A DNA stretch of 7,026 nucleotides from Betaproteobacteria bacterium (GTDB taxonomy: Bacteria > Pseudomonadota > Gammaproteobacteria > Burkholderiales > SG8-39): assembly GCA_027317055.1 (NCBI GenBank), contig DAHVFK010000182.1, forward strand, positions 1 to 7,026, in the 5' to 3' direction. Every line of letters starts with the position of its first letter. The first letter of the stretch is position 1. Under the pieces are notes generated by a model. The model searched no databases and was not told the origin of the DNA. It was given only the letters and a program-made list of their open reading frames with translations. Positions 4,817-7,026 of this stretch are shown piece after piece. A program made the position numbers and the translations under genes.

Positions 4817-7026
4817 CCTCGGCCTTCCGCTCTTCCGGGCGATCCCCGCCGGGAGCGACGCGAAGGCGAGGGAAAAGCGGCTGCGGCGCTTCATACCGTA
4901 CCTCGCGCATCACGACGGCGAGACCCTGCTGACGGAGGACGACCAGCTCGTCCAGATCATCAAGCTGGAAGGGCTCGCCTTTCAGACGCGGGACGAGGAG
5001 GAGCTCAAGCGCCAGAAGCGCTTTCGCAACCGCCTCGCGCGCTCGATCGCCAAGAGCGACCTCGGCGTCACCGTGCACGTCGTGCGGCGCAGGCACTTCG
5101 AGTATCCGGAGGGCACGTTTGCCAATCGGTTCTGCGCCGACCTGGACGCGGCATGGCGGCGCAGGCACGAGCAGGCCGAGCAGTACGTGAACGAGATCTA
5201 CCTGTCGCTGGTGAAGCTCCCGTACAAGGCGGGCGTCCTGGTCGGAGCGAAGGACCGCCTGGCGTACCTGAGCCACAGGCGGCAGCGCGAGCGGCGCGAG
5301 CACTGGCGCCGGCGCTGCGCGCAGGAGCTGCGCGACGTGACGCAACGCGTGTCCCAGACGCTCGCCGCCTACGGGCCAAGGCTCCTCGCCACGTACCGCA
5401 AGGCCGACGGCTGGTACTCGGAGCCGCTGGCGTTCCTCGGCTATCTCGTCAACTGGAACGGCGGCGAAGTCCGGGTGCCGCGCATGCCGATCCGCGACTT
5501 CCTGGGCAGGAACCGGCCGATCTTCGGTTCCGAGACGATGGAGATGCGCGGCTGGACCGCGAGCCGGCTGGGGGCCTTCCTGAGCGTGAAGGAGTACCCG
5601 GACATGACCGACTGCGACATGCTCGACCGCTTCCTCAACCTGCCGGTCGAGATGGTGATCGCGCAGTCGTACCACTTCGAGGACCGGCCGACCTCGGCCA
5701 AGGAAATCGACGTGCAGCAGAAGCGCCTCGAACAGTCCGAGGACAAGGCGGCCGACCAGATCGACGACCTGACCGACGCGATGAGCGACGTGGCCTCCGG
5801 GCGCGTCGCGATGGGCTGGCACCACCTGTCGGTGCTGGTCAAGGCGGCCGACAACGAGCTGGCGTCGCTCGATCGCGCGCTGGTGGCGGTGGAGGACTGC
5901 TTCATCGACCTCAACATCCAGGCCGTGCGCGAGACGCTGAACCTCGAAGCGTGCTTCTGGGCGCAGCTGCCGGGGAATTTCCAGTACGTCGCGCGCAAGC
6001 GCCGCATCTCGACCGCGAACCTGGCCGGCTTCGCCAGCCTGCACAACTTCGCGCGCGGCCGTCCCGAGGGCAACTGGTGGGGCGGGGCGATCACCGTCCT
6101 GGCGACCGAGAGCAAGACTCCGTATTACCTCAACTTCCACAGCGGCGCCGGCCCGTACCCGCCGGGCCATGTCCACGTCGCCGCGCCGACGGGCAGGGGC
6201 AAGTCGACGCTGCTCAACCTGCTGCTCGCGCAGGCGCAGAAGATCGACCCGAGAATCTTCTACTTCGACGACAAGAACGGCGGCGAGATCTTCGCGCGCG
6301 CCTGCGGCGCGGCAGTCACCGACATCGCGCTGGGCGAACCGAGCGGCTTCAACCCGCTCGCGCTGCCGGATACGGCGGTCAACCGCGCGTTCCTGGCCCA
6401 GTGGCTCGAAAACCGCCTCGCGGCAAACGGCGCTCCGCTCGACGCGGAGGAGCGCCAGGTCGTCCAGGCCGCGCTCGAGGGGATTTTTCGTCACACGCCG
6501 GGCGAGCGCAACCTCGTCGAACTCGCGAGCTACTTCGGGCTCGCGCGCGAAGGGAGCCTGCGCAGCCGGCTCGCGACCTGGCTGCCGGGGGGCAGGTACG
6601 CGGGCCTGTTCGACAACGACGAGGAGCGCTTCGGGCTCGAGGCGCGGTTCTGCTACTTCAACACCACGCGCATCATCCACGACGAGGCCGGGCTGCTCGC
6701 GGTGCTCGAATACCTCTTTCACCGCATCGACCTGGTGATGAACGGCGAGCCCTTCATCATCGTCCTGGAGGAGGGCTGGAAGCTGCGCCGCAGCGCCTAC
6801 TTCCGGGCGCGCATCGACGACTGGCTGATGACCGTGCGTAAGAAGAACGGCGTGGTGATCTTCGTCACCCCGGACCTGGGCCTGTCGCACGACGAGAAGT
6901 CCGACAGTCTCGTCAAGCAGCCGGCGACGTTTCTCTATTTCGCCTGCGACCGCGCGGACGAACGCGACTACCGCGGGGTGTTCGGCCTGTCGCAGCGAGA
7001 ATTCGAGCTGGTGCGCGAATGGGAGC
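4803..7026 (+). CDS. virB4: VirB4/TrbE-family T4SS ATPase (C-terminus cut by right edge)
   Basis: Cytoplasmic ATPase that powers pilus assembly and substrate transfer in the T4SS. Translating from the ATG at 4803 gives 741 residues with no stop before the window ends; relatives are about 790-830 residues, so probably only the last 50-90 are missing. The N-terminal CagE/TrbE/VirB-type domain spans roughly residues 1-430, with RRFIPYLAHHDGETLLTEDD near the start and NEIYLSLVKLPY around 135. The conserved pre-ATPase segment GNWWGGAITVL begins near 423 and continues to TPYYLNFH. Walker A is APTGRGKST (461-469). FYFDDKNGGEIFARA follows, then the Walker B position IIVLEEGWKL with Glu656-Glu657, where relatives usually have Asp-Glu. 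FVTPDLG (Pro690) lies where relatives usually have Thr-Gln. The tail segment FGLSQREFELVREWE is typical. Composition is strongly GC-rich. Confidence 0.93.
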   Translation, partial: MTPTSLGLPLFRAIPAGSDAKAREKRLRRFIPYLAHHDGETLLTEDDQLVQIIKLEGLAFQTRDEEELKRQKRFRNRLARSIAKSDLGVTVHVVRRRHFEYPEGTFANRFCADLDAAWRRRHEQAEQYVNEIYLSLVKLPYKAGVLVGAKDRLAYLSHRRQRERREHWRRRCAQELRDVTQRVSQTLAAYGPRLLATYRKADGWYSEPLAFLGYLVNWNGGEVRVPRMPIRDFLGRNRPIFGSETMEMRGWTASRLGAFLSVKEYPDMTDCDMLDRFLNLPVEMVIAQSYHFEDRPTSAKEIDVQQKRLEQSEDKAADQIDDLTDAMSDVASGRVAMGWHHLSVLVKAADNELASLDRALVAVEDCFIDLNIQAVRETLNLEACFWAQLPGNFQYVARKRRISTANLAGFASLHNFARGRPEGNWWGGAITVLATESKTPYYLNFHSGAGPYPPGHVHVAAPTGRGKSTLLNLLLAQAQKIDPRIFYFDDKNGGEIFARACGAAVTDIALGEPSGFNPLALPDTAVNRAFLAQWLENRLAANGAPLDAEERQVVQAALEGIFRHTPGERNLVELASYFGLAREGSLRSRLATWLPGGRYAGLFDNDEERFGLEARFCYFNTTRIIHDEAGLLAVLEYLFHRIDLVMNGEPFIIVLEEGWKLRRSAYFRARIDDWLMTVRKKNGVVIFVTPDLGLSHDEKSDSLVKQPATFLYFACDRADERDYRGVFGLSQREFELVREWE

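Noticed and set aside
5153..6841. Plus-strand open frame of 562 codons inside virB4
   Set aside because: Out of frame with virB4, Arg/Gly/Pro/Ala-rich without motifs. The true frame starts at 4803 and has no stop in the window.
4731..6890. Long minus-strand open frame of 719 codons opposite virB4
   Set aside because: It is antisense to a clear VirB4 with recognisable ATPase motifs; its product is a low-complexity Arg/Ala/Val/Leu-rich chain with many His and Gln and no domain, a common artefact in GC-rich genes.
1..7026. CRISPR arrays, tRNA or rRNA genes, insertion sequences
   Set aside because: No regularly spaced repeats, tRNA-like cloverleaf or transposase sequence was seen by eye on either strand.

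Overview
The window looks like a high-GC proteobacterial chromosome, most likely a betaproteobacterium of the Burkholderiales type. This is inferred from GC-rich codon use, a TRAP carboxylate transporter, a selU-type tRNA selenation gene and a VirB-type secretion operon; no marker here fixes the taxonomy. It holds three blocks: a TRAP transporter operon (1-2298, +), a two-gene selU-GST operon (2389-4096, -), and the start of a type IV secretion system (T4SS) operon (4218-7026, +) that leaves the window inside virB4.

Block 1 (1-2298) is dctP-dctQ-dctM. The substrate-binding protein is cut by the left edge and only its last 143 residues are present. A perfect 11-bp GC-rich hairpin lies in the 66-nt gap between dctP and dctQ. 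The likely dctQ start is at 501, after the hairpin, behind a GGAG. dctM overlaps dctQ by 14 nt. Together they encode a secondary transporter that captures a small organic anion in the periplasm and imports it with a cation gradient. The ligand cannot be told, because the binding domain is mostly missing.

Block 2 (2389-4096, minus) is tRNA 2-selenouridine synthase (selU/mnmH) followed after 7 nt by a small glutathione S-transferase. The pair is convergent with dctM, with a 90-nt gap that may hold a weak bidirectional terminator. Base composition rises clearly across this gap: the lines sampled in the TRAP operon are about 45-55% GC, and those in gst and virB4 about 63-78%.

Block 3 (4218-7026) is virB2-virB3-virB4: pilin, small inner-membrane protein and ATPase. 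It starts behind a strong AAAGGAGG site, with a 2-nt gap and then a 14-nt overlap between genes. The virB4 frame is open from 4803 to the window end, giving 741 residues without a stop. Its Walker A motif is normal, but the Walker B and the usual Thr-Gln motif carry substitutions. The 121-nt divergent gap between selU and virB2 is dense in inverted repeats, including one that could fold over the virB2 ribosome-binding site.

I see no new system proven here. The points most worth following are the virB4 variant motifs, the palindromic divergent control region, the dctP-dctQ hairpin and the selU-GST pairing.
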